Counted from the first letter of the stretch, positions 32,495 through 41,536 are shown. The stretch: 64,000 bases of DNA from Streptomyces sp. SCSIO 75703 (GCF_036607905.1 NZ_CP144555.1:6758001-6822000); one strand, 5' to 3'. Notes: generated by a model from the letters alone, not told the origin. Translations and numbers: made by a program.

Positions 32495-35076
32495 GCTCGC
32501 GCTCCCGTCCCGCCGGTGCGGCGCAACTGCGCGTACGACACCGCGGCGCCGATGGTGATGAGCCCCGGGAGCCAGTAGCCCCAGGAGGGGGAGAGGCCGA
32601 GGAACGGGGAGACGTTGACCAGTTGCTGAGCGAGGACGGCGGCGGCGATGATCCCGACGAAGGAACCGCGCCCGCCGAAGATGCCGGCCCCGGCGAGCAC
32701 GACCACGGTCACCGAGTTGAGGGTGTACGCGAGGCCGGGGCGGCCGTCACCGACACCGATCTCGGCCATCAGGACGACGCCGGCGGGCAGGACCAGCGCC
32801 GAGCAGATCACGTACGAGGTGAACCGGACCAGACGGACCCTCACCCCGAGCCGCTCCGCCGCGTCCGGCTCGGACCCGACCGCCCGGAGTCCGACGCCCC
32901 ACCTGGTGCGGCGGAGCGCCAGTTCGAGGAGCAGTACGAGGAGCACCGCGAGCACGGTCACCAGCGGGACCACGCCGAAACGGGCCTGGACGCCGGCCAC
33001 CACCGGCGGGAAGATCGTGCCGCCCGGCGTGTCCCGCAGGGACAGGTAGACGCCCTGGAGCGCCATGTAGACCGCGAGGGTCGCGACGACCGGGTTGACG
33101 CGGCACCAGGTCACCAGCACACCGTTGACCACGCCCACCGCGAGCGCACCGAGGGCCATGAGGACCAGGCCCAGCACCAGGTTCCCGCCGTCCACGATCC
33201 AGTACGACGCGATCACCACCAGGAGGCCCATGAGGGGCCCCACCGAGAGGTCGAACCCGGCGCCCATGACGACGACCTGCTGCGCCGCACCGGCCAGCAG
33301 CAGCGGCGCGATCATGAGCAGGAGGTTGGTGAGGTTGAACTGACCGAGGTAGTCGCCGTTGTGGAGCCCGGTACCGAGCCCGAGCAGCACCACGACCGCG
33401 GCGAGCACGGCCGCCGGGGCCTGGTCGCCGGCCGTCCAGGCCCGCAGCCGGCCACGTCTTCGCACCCGCGTCCTCGCCGGGTCGCGCACGGTCGTCGAGG
33501 TCAGCGCCGCACGGGCGATGGCGGCCTCGGTGACCTCCTCGCCGGCCAGCTCCTTGACGACGCTTCCCCGCGACATGATCAGCACGCGGTGGCACAGGCC
33601 CTCCAGTTCGACGTTGTCGGAGGAGAGCACGACGACGGCGGCACCGTCGTCGGCCGCCGCGCGCAGGATCCGGTACAGGTCGACGCGCGCACCGGCGTCG
33701 ACGCCCTGCGTGGGCTCCTCGACCACGAGGACCTTGGGCGCGGCCAGCAGGGTGCGGGCCATGACGGCCTTCTGCTGGTTGCCGCCCGACAGGGAGCGGA
33801 TCGGTGTCTCGGGACCCGGGGTCTTGATCGCGAGGTCCCGGATCCGCTCCTTCGCGGTGGCGCGGGCCCGTGCGTCGCCGACGAGGCCGAACCGTGACAC
33901 CTTGTGCAGGGTGCGCGCCACGATGTTCTCGCCCACGCCGAGCGGGAGGAAGACGCCCTCACCGTGCCGGTCCGCGGGCACGTAGACGACACCGGCCTTC
34001 GCCGCCGCCGCGTTCGCGCCGCGCACCCGCTGCCCGTCCACCGCGATCCCGCCCGTCGACGGGACGAGCCCGGCCAGCGCACGGACGAGCGCGGCCTGGC
34101 CGTTGCCCTGGACCCCGGCCAGCCCGACGATCTCGCCGGAGCGGACGGTCAGGGAGATGTCGTCGAAGCCGGGACCGGAGAGCCCGGTCGTCACGAGCCG
34201 GGCGCCCGCGTCCGCGGGCACGGGTGCCTTGGCGGGGAAGACCGTGTCGAGCGTGCGGCCCACGACGCGCTCGACGATCTGCTCCTCGGTGACGGAACAG
34301 GCGTCGAAGGTGCCGCGCGTCCGGCCGTCGCGGAGCACGGTGATCCGGTCGGCGATCCGCTTGACCTCGGGGATGCGGTGGGAGATGTAGACGACACCGG
34401 CGCCCGCCGCCACGACCTCGCCGACCTTGGCGAAGAGGCGTTGCACCTCCTCGGCACTGAGATGTTCGGTGGGCTCGTCGAGGATCAGCACCTTCGGGTC
34501 CAGCGCGAGGGCCTTGGCGATCTCGACGATGAATCGTTTCTCCATCGACAGGCCGGCGACGCGGTCGCGCGGGTCGATGTCCATCCCCCACGGAGCGAGG
34601 GTCTCGCGGGTCCAGGCGACCGCACGGCGAAGCCCGCCGACGCGCCGGTACCCGACACCGAGCGCCATGTTCTCGGCCACGGTCAGGTCCGGGAGGAGCG
34701 CCGGATGCTGACGCACGATGCCGAGCCCGAGGCCGCGGGCCTGCTCGGGCCGCGCCTGGGTGAGAGGTTCGCCGCCGATGAGGACCGCGCCGTCGTCCGC
34801 CGCCAGCGCGCCCGAGGCCACGGCCATCAGGGTGGACTTGCCGGCGCCGTTCTCGCCGACCAGGGCGTGCACCTCGCCGGGGCGGACGTCGAAGGTCACC
34901 TCGTCCAGCGCCCGCACGCCCGGGAAGGACTTCCCGATGCCCCGGAGGGAGAGCACCGGCGTGAGGGCACCGGCCTGCCGGCGCCGCGCGTGGTCGGGAG
35001 CGGTGGGTTCGGGGGTCCCACCCTGTAGGGGTGGTCGGAGCCGGGTCTCGGATCCGTTGCTGCCGGTATGGGTCAC
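32491..35076 (-). CDS. Fused ABC importer: double ATPase (RbsA-like) joined to RbsC-like permease
   Basis: This gene codes for 861 residues from GTG 35076, chosen over 35112 because AGGAGGT lies 6 nt upstream. Domain order: ATPase 1 at about 35-270 (FPGVRALDEVTFDV, Walker A GENGAGKS, LILDEPTEHLS, signature degenerate LSMEKRF); ATPase 2 at 280-520 (degenerate Walker A GVQGNGQA, LSGGNQQKAVMARTLL, VVEEPTQGVD). A linker follows, then a permease with nine or so helices (AGAAQQVVVMGAGFDLSVGPLMGL; VVVLAGAGIFGGRGSFVG). RbsA and RbsC are separate proteins in most bacteria; here one chain carries both, with a second permease encoded downstream. Confidence 0.85.
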   Translation of the reverse strand: MTHTGSNGSETRLRPPLQGGTPEPTAPDHARRRQAGALTPVLSLRGIGKSFPGVRALDEVTFDVRPGEVHALVGENGAGKSTLMAVASGALAADDGAVLIGGEPLTQARPEQARGLGLGIVRQHPALLPDLTVAENMALGVGYRRVGGLRRAVAWTRETLAPWGMDIDPRDRVAGLSMEKRFIVEIAKALALDPKVLILDEPTEHLSAEEVQRLFAKVGEVVAAGAGVVYISHRIPEVKRIADRITVLRDGRTRGTFDACSVTEEQIVERVVGRTLDTVFPAKAPVPADAGARLVTTGLSGPGFDDISLTVRSGEIVGLAGVQGNGQAALVRALAGLVPSTGGIAVDGQRVRGANAAAAKAGVVYVPADRHGEGVFLPLGVGENIVARTLHKVSRFGLVGDARARATAKERIRDLAIKTPGPETPIRSLSGGNQQKAVMARTLLAAPKVLVVEEPTQGVDAGARVDLYRILRAAADDGAAVVVLSSDNVELEGLCHRVLIMSRGSVVKELAGEEVTEAAIARAALTSTTVRDPARTRVRRRGRLRAWTAGDQAPAAVLAAVVVLLGLGTGLHNGDYLGQFNLTNLLLMIAPLLLAGAAQQVVVMGAGFDLSVGPLMGLLVVIASYWIVDGGNLVLGLVLMALGALAVGVVNGVLVTWCRVNPVVATLAVYMALQGVYLSLRDTPGGTIFPPVVAGVQARFGVVPLVTVLAVLLVLLLELALRRTRWGVGLRAVGSEPDAAERLGVRVRLVRFTSYVICSALVLPAGVVLMAEIGVGDGRPGLAYTLNSVTVVVLAGAGIFGGRGSFVGIIAAAVLAQQLVNVSPFLGLSPSWGYWLPGLITIGAAVSYAQLRRTGGTGARA

Positions 35077-35146
35077 GTCGGACCTCCTGGAGGAGTCGAA
35101 GGGTGCGGACACGGGCGGGTCGGGCCGGCGCGGCCCGTCACGGCCG

Positions 35147-35869
35147 TCACTGGGCGAGGTAGCCGCCGTCCACGACGAGTTCGGAACCGGTCACGAAACC
35201 GGACTCGTCGGAGGCGAGGAAGACGACTCCGGCGGCGATCTCCTCGGGCCGCCCGGCACGGCCCATCGGGGTCTGGGAGATGACGTACTCGTTCACCTCC
35301 GGTGCCTGCGCGTCGGTCAGCGGAGTCTGCACGAAGCCCGGGTGAACCGAGTTCACACGGACGCCTTCCTTGGCGTAGCTGACGGCGGCGCTCTTCGACA
35401 TGTTGCGCACCGCGCCCTTGGTCGCGTGGTAGGCGTGGGCGCCGGCGACGGCGGCGCTGCCCCAGATGGAGGAGACGTTGACGATGCTGCCGCCGCCCTG
35501 GGCGACCATGTGCGGGATCACCTCCCGCATGCCGAGCCAGGTGCCGGTCTGGTTGACCGCGACGACCCGGTTCCACTGCTCGCTGGTGAGGTCGTGGACG
35601 GTCTCGTAGGTGATGATGCCGGCGTTGTTGACGAGGAAGTCGACGCGCCCGTGGCGGGCCGTGACGTGGCCGACCACACGCCGCCAGTCGGCTTCGCTGC
35701 TCACGTCGAGCGGCGCGTACGTGACGCCGGCACCGAACGAGTCGTCGTCGGCGGCGCGGCTGGTCGCGAGGACGGTCGCGCCCTCGGCTGCCAGGGCGTC
35801 GACGATCGCGCGGCCGATGCCCCGCGAGGCGCCGGTGACGATGCCGACCTTGCCGTCGAGTCGGTTCAT
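35147..35869 (-). CDS. SDR-family NAD(P)-dependent oxidoreductase
   Basis: This 240-residue classical SDR has cofactor motif VTGASRGIG (12-20), NNAG, catalytic Ser in NVSSIWG and Y-x3-K in AYHATKGAV. Then comes TPMGRAGRPEEIAAGVVFLASDESGFVTG, the intact substrate/cofactor loop, and the end VVDGGYLAQ. ATG 35869 follows GAGGAGC. It lies between the solute-binding-protein gene and the fused transporter gene in one direction, so it is probably coinduced with uptake; oxidation of a secondary alcohol to ketone is a reasonable role. Compare the shortened SDR at 40379. Confidence 0.85.
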   Translation of the reverse strand: MNRLDGKVGIVTGASRGIGRAIVDALAAEGATVLATSRAADDDSFGAGVTYAPLDVSSEADWRRVVGHVTARHGRVDFLVNNAGIITYETVHDLTSEQWNRVVAVNQTGTWLGMREVIPHMVAQGGGSIVNVSSIWGSAAVAGAHAYHATKGAVRNMSKSAAVSYAKEGVRVNSVHPGFVQTPLTDAQAPEVNEYVISQTPMGRAGRPEEIAAGVVFLASDESGFVTGSELVVDGGYLAQ

Positions 35870-36077
35870 GGATGCTCCTCGGATGTTGCTGCGTCGTGGT
35901 GTCGTCGGGGTGGGGCGCGGGAAACGGTGAGACCGGCCGGGAGAGCGGCGGGGAGAGGTGCGCGGGGCTCGGGGGCCACACCGGAAGGCCCGGACACCCG
36001 TGGGGAGTTGCTGCCCGGCGGCGGCCGGCGCCGCAGGTGGACGCGGCGGTGCTCCGGCCGGCCCGGCCTCCGCGGGG

Positions 36078-37238
36078 CTACTCGTACAGCTCCTTGAGCT
36101 GGTCGACGGTCAGTCCGGAGGAGAGGATCGCGTCGGCCGGCAGGGACTTGTCGTACCTCGGCATCCGGTCCGGGTCGGTGGAGTCCTCGATGATCTCCAG
36201 CGTGTACGTGGAGGGCTGGGTCTCGGCGATGCCGTTGTACGCCGCCAGGCCCTTGTTGAGGGCGGCCTGGACGACCCAGTTGCGGGAGGACTCGGTCGCG
36301 ATCTGGTAGCTCGGGTACCGCTTGTGGTACCGGTGCCAGAGGCCGGCGAACTCGTTGGAGTCGTTGGCGGCCCAGACCGGCAGCGGCTTGTCCGCGGCGA
36401 TGAACGCGCGGATGCCGCCGACCGAGCCGCCGCCGAAGTCGGAGACGATCCCGTCGATCCTGCCGTGCTTCGTGATGAGTCCGGCCACGACCTGCTGCGT
36501 CTTGCCGACGTCCCAGTCGGTGGCGACGTAGGTGTCGGAGTTGAGCAGGCGGACGCCGGGATGCTCCGCCACCGCCTTCTTGACGCCCTCGTAGACCGTG
36601 CGGGAGTAGGCGCTGCCGGCGACGCCGCCCAGCATCACCAGGTTGCCCTTGCCGTTCATCGTCTTGATGGTCCACTCGGCGAGGGTCCTGCCGTACGCCT
36701 CGACGTCCTCGGAGACGAAGTCGACGTAGTCCTCGCCCGGTGTGCCCCCGACGCTCGACACGATCGGCACGACCGCCACGCCGGCCGCGTTCGCCTTCTG
36801 GATGGCGGGCAGGAGGGCTTCTCCGGCGTCGCCGAAGGTCACGATCACGTTGACGCCCTGGGCGACCATCGAGTTGATGTCCGAGATCGCCTTCTGCGTG
36901 TTGTTCTGGGCGTCGGTCACCATGACCTGGGTGATGTTCGAGCACTTCGCCGCCTGGGCGCGGAAGAGCGCGATGGTCGCCTTGCGCCAGGTGTTGTTGG
37001 CGTTGCCGTCCGCGTAGCCGACCTTGATCGGCTTGGTGCCGCAGAACTCGGTGACGTCCCGGATGTCGGACTGCACCCCGACACCGCCCACCTTCACGGT
37101 CGGCCACGGGCCGGCGGAACCGCCCGAGCCGCCGTCGGCGGAACCGGTGCCGCTCGACAGGCCGCCGCAGGCGCCGAGCGCCATGGCCGCGGCGACCGCG
37201 ACGCCGCTCACCGCGACACGCCGCTTCTTGACGTGCAT
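36078..37238 (-). CDS. ABC importer substrate-binding lipoprotein (ribose type, periplasmic-binding family 1/4)
   Basis: This 386-residue lipoprotein has signal MHVKKRRVAVSGVAVAAAMA with lipobox ALGAC (C24) and a Gly/Ser linker. The mature domain begins with GTKPIKVGYADGNANNTWRKATIALFRAQAA, the sugar-binding-protein start. DINSMVAQGVNVIVTFGDAGEALLPAIQKANAAGVAVVPI follows, the typical first-lobe crossover, and later DGIVSDFGGGSVGGIRAFIAA. ATG 37238 is preceded by GAGGAGAA. First gene of the transporter operon, divergent from the lactonase-monooxygenase operon. The ligand may be a small alcohol or glycoside, not necessarily a sugar. Confidence 0.87.
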   Translation of the reverse strand: MHVKKRRVAVSGVAVAAAMALGACGGLSSGTGSADGGSGGSAGPWPTVKVGGVGVQSDIRDVTEFCGTKPIKVGYADGNANNTWRKATIALFRAQAAKCSNITQVMVTDAQNNTQKAISDINSMVAQGVNVIVTFGDAGEALLPAIQKANAAGVAVVPIVSSVGGTPGEDYVDFVSEDVEAYGRTLAEWTIKTMNGKGNLVMLGGVAGSAYSRTVYEGVKKAVAEHPGVRLLNSDTYVATDWDVGKTQQVVAGLITKHGRIDGIVSDFGGGSVGGIRAFIAADKPLPVWAANDSNEFAGLWHRYHKRYPSYQIATESSRNWVVQAALNKGLAAYNGIAETQPSTYTLEIIEDSTDPDRMPRYDKSLPADAILSSGLTVDQLKELYE

Positions 37239-37617
37239 GGGTTCTCCTCGTTGAGAGCTGTGAAGGACCTAGATGGCCCGAGAGACCCGAGCGGCCGGGG
37301 CGTGCGGGAGGGACGAGCCCTGCGCGCGGTGTCCGGCCCGGCTCCGAGGGGCGGGATCGCCGGCGTGGTCGAAGCGGCGGGTGCGCTCGGGTGAGGGGAA
37401 GGGGCCCGGTGAGGGCCTGGGGTGAAGGCTGTCGCGAGCCGGACCCTGTGACGCGAGCCACTGTGAGACGACGGTGCCTCATTTTGTGACAGCACTCACG
37501 TCCGGCGCGTGGGGGCGGAGATGCTCGGCTCGTCGGGTCGGCCGGGTGCCGGCGGCCCGGCGCGCGGCGGACCCCGTCACCCGCCCGCCCACCCACCCAC
37601 GACGTCGAGGAGCGCCC
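37239..37617. promoter_or_regulatory. Divergent promoter region with candidate activator site
   Basis: No gene is seen in these 379 bp between the divergent uptake and monooxygenase operons. At 37463-37480 TGAGACGACGGTGCCTCA forms an inverted repeat (TGAG-C / G-CTCA, one mismatch), next to the AT-rich ATTTTGTGACAG. This could be the binding site of the AcoR-like activator. Confidence 0.35.
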
Positions 37618-38517
37618 ATGCCCCCTTCCCGTCCCTCAGACCCCCTCGGGGAGATCTACGCCGAGTGGAGCGAGGAGTTCGCGTCCGACCCGGAGATGTC
37701 GCTCCGGCTGATGCGCTGGGTCTTCGAGGACTGGCAGCGCGCGACCACCGAGCCCGAAGGCGTCACCTACGCCACGACCCGCGTCGGCGGCGTGCCGGGC
37801 GTCCTCGTGACCCCGGTCGACGCGGACCCCTCCCGGGTGATGGTGGTCATGCACGGCGGAGGGTTCGCCCTCGGGTCCTCCGCCAGCCACCGCAAGCTCG
37901 CCGGACACCTGGCCAAGGCGTGCGGAACCCACGCCTTCGTCCTCGACTTCCGGCTCGCGCCGGAGTTCCCGTTCCCCGCCCAGATCGAGGACGGCCTCGC
38001 CGTCCACCAGGCCCTCCTGGACCGGGGCGTCGCGCCCGAGGACGTGTGTTTCGTCGGCGACAGCGCCGGCGGGAACCTCGCGGTCGCGATGACCCTCGCG
38101 CTGCGCCGCGACGGACGGCCGCTGCCCGGACGTGTCCTGACGATGTCGCCGTGGCTGAACATGGAGAACACCGGCGCCACGATCGAGACCAACGACGACA
38201 CCGACTTCCTGATCACACGCGAGGGGCTGGCCGGGAACATCGACCGGTACCTCTCCGGGGGAGCGGACCCGACGGACCCGTTGGTCAATCCGCTCTACGC
38301 CACCTACGAGGGGTTCCCGCCGCTCTACGTCTGCGCGGCGGACACGGAGTCCCTCTTCGAGGACTCCGAACGCCTGGTCGCCCTGGCCAGGGACGCCGGT
38401 GTCGACGTGACGTTCTCCGTCGGCGAGGGCATGCAGCACGTCTTCCCGTTCCAGGCCGGGCGTCTCGCGCGCGCCGACGAGGAGATCGCGGCCATGGCCG
38501 CCTGGTACCGCTCCTGA
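37618..38517 (+). CDS. HSL-family alpha/beta hydrolase, probable lactone hydrolase/esterase
   Basis: This 299-residue hormone-sensitive-lipase-type hydrolase has oxyanion HGGGFALGS from H79, nucleophile S149 in GDSAGGNLA, and a C-terminal Asp in YVCAADTESLFEDSERL. Catalytic His is in GMQHVFPF near 270. ATG 37618 has GAGGAG upstream. The family includes MlhB, the monoterpene epsilon-lactone hydrolase of Rhodococcus. Position directly before a Baeyer-Villiger monooxygenase gene makes ring opening of the lactone product the likely role. Esterase action on a linear ester product is the alternative. Confidence 0.83.
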   Translation: MPPSRPSDPLGEIYAEWSEEFASDPEMSLRLMRWVFEDWQRATTEPEGVTYATTRVGGVPGVLVTPVDADPSRVMVVMHGGGFALGSSASHRKLAGHLAKACGTHAFVLDFRLAPEFPFPAQIEDGLAVHQALLDRGVAPEDVCFVGDSAGGNLAVAMTLALRRDGRPLPGRVLTMSPWLNMENTGATIETNDDTDFLITREGLAGNIDRYLSGGADPTDPLVNPLYATYEGFPPLYVCAADTESLFEDSERLVALARDAGVDVTFSVGEGMQHVFPFQAGRLARADEEIAAMAAWYRS

Positions 38518-38580
38518 CCGGGGCCACCGGGGCCACCGGGGCCACCGGGGCCACCGGGGCCACCACCGGGGTCACCGGGA
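38517..38580 (+). repeat. 9-bp tandem repeat ACCGGGGCC between lactonase and monooxygenase genes
   Basis: Directly after the lactonase stop, ACCGGGGCC is repeated five times in perfect 9-bp register, followed by the variant ACCACCGGGGTC. The unit is a multiple of three, so the frame stays open and reads as Thr-Gly-Ala repeats if the stop is ignored; it is outside any supported gene. Confidence 0.7.
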
Positions 38581-38723
38581 CCTGGCGGGGCCCGCTGAGG
38601 CCCACCGGTACCCGGCACCCCGGCCGGCTCTCCGGCCGCCTTCGCCCGCCTCCGCCTTCCCCCTTGCGTGCTCCCCTCCGAGCGCTCGTTGCGCCGTCAT
38701 TCGGTGAAAGGACCGACATACAC

Positions 38724-40376
38724 ATGACCAGCAAGCCCGACTACGACGCCATCGTCATCGGTGCCGGATTCTCCGGCCTGGCGATGCTCCACCACCTGCG
38801 CGAGATCGGCCTCTCGACCCTCGTCGTCGACGGCCAGGGCGGCATCGGCGGCACCTGGTGGGTCAACCGCTACCCCGGCGTCCGCACCGACAGCGAGTAC
38901 AGCTACTACTCCTTCTCCTTCTCCAAGGAGGTCCGCGACGAGTGGACCTGGACCGAGCGCTATCCGGCCGGCGCGGAGGTCCTGGAGTACCTCGACTTCG
39001 TCGCCGACCGGCTCGACCTCCGCAAGGACATCCGTCTGTCCACCCGCGTGGACAAGGCCGTCTACGGCGAGGACACGAACACGTGGACCGTGCACCTCGG
39101 CGACGGCACCACCCTGACGACGACCTATCTCGTCTCCGGCATGGGTGTCCTCTCCCAGGCGATCTACCCCGCCATCGACGGCATCGACGGGTTCCGGGGC
39201 GAGAAGTACCACTCCTCGACGTGGCCGCGGGGCGGCGTGGACCTGACCGGCAAGCGGGTCGGCCTCATCGGGCTGGGAGCCTCCGGCATCCAGATGGTGC
39301 CCGAGATCGCCAAGGTCGCCGGCGACCTCCACGTCTTCCAGCGCACGCCGAACTTCGTCGTCGAGACCACCAACGAGCCGGTGACCGAGCAGGACATGCG
39401 TCACCTGCGCGACCACTACGACGAGATCTACGAGAAGGCGGCGAACCACCCCTTCGGCGTCGCGATGGAACCGGCCCGGCACAGCGCCCTGGAGGTTTCC
39501 GCGGAGGAACGCGACCGGATCTTCGAGAGCAAGTGGAACGAGGGCGGGTTCCACTTCGCCAACGAGTGCTTCACCGACCTCGCCACCAGCCACGAGGCCA
39601 GCGAACTCGCCGCGGACTTCATCCGCAGGAAGATCCACGAGATCGTCGAGGACCAGGCCGTCGCCGACCTCCTCTCGCCGACCACCTACTCGTTCAACGG
39701 CAAGCGGGTCCCGACCGGGCACCACTACTACGCGGCGTTCAACAAGCCGAACGTGCACCTCGTCGACGTCGCCTCGCAGCCGATCAGCCGCATCTCCGAG
39801 CGCGGCGTGGTCGTCGGCGACACCGAGTACGAGCTCGACGTGCTGATCTTCGCCACCGGTTTCGACGCGATGACGGGGACCCTGACCTCCATAGACATCG
39901 TGGGGCGCGGTGGCCGCACCCTGCGCGAGAAGTGGCTCGCCGACGGCCTGAAGTCGAACCTCGGCATCAGCGCCCACGGGTTCCCGAACTTCTTCATGTC
40001 CCTCGGCCCGCAGACGCCGTACTCGAACCTGCCGGTCCCGATCCAGCTCGGTGCCCAGTGGCTCCAGCGGGCCATCGCGTGGGCGCGGGAGAACGACGTC
40101 CCGTTCCTCGAGGCCACCCCCGAGTCGGAGAACTGGTGGAGGGAGGAGACCGAGCGTGCCGGCAGGGCCACCGTCATGTACTCCGAGGGCAAGAAGGCCA
40201 AGGCGTGGTTCCTGGGCGACAACCTCCCCGGCAAGCCGGAGGAGTTCCAGGTCTACATGGGCGGCGGACAGGTCTACCAGCAGTTCTGCCGTGCCGCCGA
40301 GGCGGACGGCTACCGCTCCTTCCTGGCCAACCAGCCGGCCGGTGACCGGACCTCGCACACGACGGAAGGGGAGTAG
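38724..40376 (+). CDS. Flavin Baeyer-Villiger monooxygenase, cyclohexanone-monooxygenase type
   Basis: This 550-residue class B flavoprotein monooxygenase has FAD motif GAGFSG (13-18). The BVMO fingerprint FRGEKYHSSTWP is at 157-168 (F-x-G-x3-H-x3-W-P complete), and the NADPH motif GLGASG near residue 185. Residues 45-105 (RYPGVRTDSEYSYYSFSF, EWTWTERYPAGAEVLEYLDFVADRLDLRKDI) run parallel to cyclohexanone/cyclopentanone monooxygenases. FATGFDAMTGT is a second class-typical motif. ATG 38724 has GAAAGGA upstream. It inserts oxygen next to a carbonyl to give lactone or ester. Neighbours supply the alcohol oxidation before and hydrolysis after. Confidence 0.92.
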   Translation: MTSKPDYDAIVIGAGFSGLAMLHHLREIGLSTLVVDGQGGIGGTWWVNRYPGVRTDSEYSYYSFSFSKEVRDEWTWTERYPAGAEVLEYLDFVADRLDLRKDIRLSTRVDKAVYGEDTNTWTVHLGDGTTLTTTYLVSGMGVLSQAIYPAIDGIDGFRGEKYHSSTWPRGGVDLTGKRVGLIGLGASGIQMVPEIAKVAGDLHVFQRTPNFVVETTNEPVTEQDMRHLRDHYDEIYEKAANHPFGVAMEPARHSALEVSAEERDRIFESKWNEGGFHFANECFTDLATSHEASELAADFIRRKIHEIVEDQAVADLLSPTTYSFNGKRVPTGHHYYAAFNKPNVHLVDVASQPISRISERGVVVGDTEYELDVLIFATGFDAMTGTLTSIDIVGRGGRTLREKWLADGLKSNLGISAHGFPNFFMSLGPQTPYSNLPVPIQLGAQWLQRAIAWARENDVPFLEATPESENWWREETERAGRATVMYSEGKKAKAWFLGDNLPGKPEEFQVYMGGGQVYQQFCRAAEADGYRSFLANQPAGDRTSHTTEGE

Positions 40377-40378
40377 TC

Positions 40379-41086
40379 ATGGGACGCCTGGAGAACAAGA
40401 ACGCCCTGATCACCGGGGCCGCCATGGGCATGGGCCGGGCGACCGCGGAACTGTTCGCGGCCGAGGGCGCCCGCGTCGCGGTCACCGACCTGGACGAGGC
40501 CAGGGGCCGGGAGGTCGTGGCGGGGATCCGCGAGGCCGGCGGGACGGCGGAGTTCTGGAACCTGAACGTCGCCCGGGAGGCCGAGGCGAAGTCGGTGACC
40601 GACGCCGTGGTGGCGGAGTTCGGCGGGCTGGACATCCTCGTCAACTGCGCCGGCGTCATCGGTGTCGACAAGCCGACGCACGAGCTGACCGAGGCCGAGT
40701 GGGACGCCCTGTTCGCCGTCGATGTGAAGGGCGTCTTCTTCTGCACCAAACACGCCGTCCCGCACATGATGGAACGGGGCGGGGGCAGCATCGTCAACTA
40801 CTCGTCCATCTACGGGCTGATCGGGAACGACGAGTTCACGGCGTACCACGTCGCCAAGGGCGCGGTCTCGATGCAGACCAAGCAGGACGCGGCCACTTAC
40901 GGCAAGTACAACATCCGGGTGAACTCGGTGCACCCGAGCACGGTCCTGACCCCACTGGTCGAGGGCATCGCCGCCGATTTCCCCGGTGGCCTGCCGGCCT
41001 ACGGGGTCCTCTACCTGGCCTCGGACGAAGCGGACTGGGTGACGGGCGTGAACCTGCCGATCGACGGCGGTTACACGGCACGTTGA
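40379..41086 (+). CDS. SDR-family dehydrogenase with an internal deletion
   Basis: Starts 2 nt after the monooxygenase stop; 235 residues. ITGAAMGMG, NCAG, NYSSIYG, Y-x3-K in AYHVAKG and the end INLPIDGGYTAR-like (VNLPIDGGYTAR) are intact. Between LVEGIAADFPGGLP and AYGVLYLASDE the usual loop (P-L/M-G-R-x-G-x-P-x-E/D-I-A) is missing; the other SDR in this window has it. The chain is about 15-20 residues shorter than relatives, in frame. The likely original role is oxidising the cyclic alcohol to the monooxygenase substrate. Whether the shortened protein is active is doubtful. Confidence 0.8.
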   Translation: MGRLENKNALITGAAMGMGRATAELFAAEGARVAVTDLDEARGREVVAGIREAGGTAEFWNLNVAREAEAKSVTDAVVAEFGGLDILVNCAGVIGVDKPTHELTEAEWDALFAVDVKGVFFCTKHAVPHMMERGGGSIVNYSSIYGLIGNDEFTAYHVAKGAVSMQTKQDAATYGKYNIRVNSVHPSTVLTPLVEGIAADFPGGLPAYGVLYLASDEADWVTGVNLPIDGGYTAR

Positions 41087-41112
41087 CCGGCCCCCGGGGC
41101 GGGCACACGGAG

Positions 41113-41141
41113 CGGCCCCGCCGATCGTCGCGGCGGGGCCG
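41113..41141 (+). terminator. Hairpin terminator of the monooxygenase operon
   Basis: CGGCCCCGCC (41113-41122) and GGCGGGGCCG (41132-41141) form a perfect 10-bp stem with a 9-nt loop, 26 nt after the SDR stop. Confidence 0.7.
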
Positions 41142-41536
41142 TCCGCGAGCGGACGCGGAGCGCGACCGGCACCGTACCCGCCGTCGGCGGGCCCCGCTGC
41201 TCCCGTAGAACCTCGCCCGATGCGCGGCTGCCGGGCTGCGCCCTCCGCGGGCGGGGACTTGGTGCCGTCGAACTGTCGAGGCGCTGCCCGAAGGCGGTCC
41301 TTCCGCCCTGAATTCCGGTGGCTCCCCTGGCGGGTTCGCGCACGCCGGCTGTGAGGAGCCACTCGTCCGGCGCCCCCTGCTCGGACTGGAGGGCCGGGCG
41401 GACCTGATCGGCCGCCGTGGCGGCACAGCCGGGTGCGGGCCCGGCGTCCTGCGCACACCGCGGGCCCCGGGCACGCCGGCCCGACGAGGAGGACGACGGT
41501 CGGCAAGGCCGGGGCGCCGTGCGGCGAGGTGTCCGT
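41142..41536. other. Intergenic region, no gene recognised
   Basis: GC-rich sequence between the monooxygenase operon and the ArsR gene. Frames open on the minus strand are Pro/Arg/Gly-rich and show no family motif. No repeats or clear operator seen. Confidence 0.4.

Noticed and set aside
37509..40376. 955-residue plus-strand frame joining a Gly-Ala-Thr repeat to the monooxygenase
   Set aside because: The first part is out of frame with the lactonase and has no family features. The monooxygenase has its own ATG and ribosome site at 38724.
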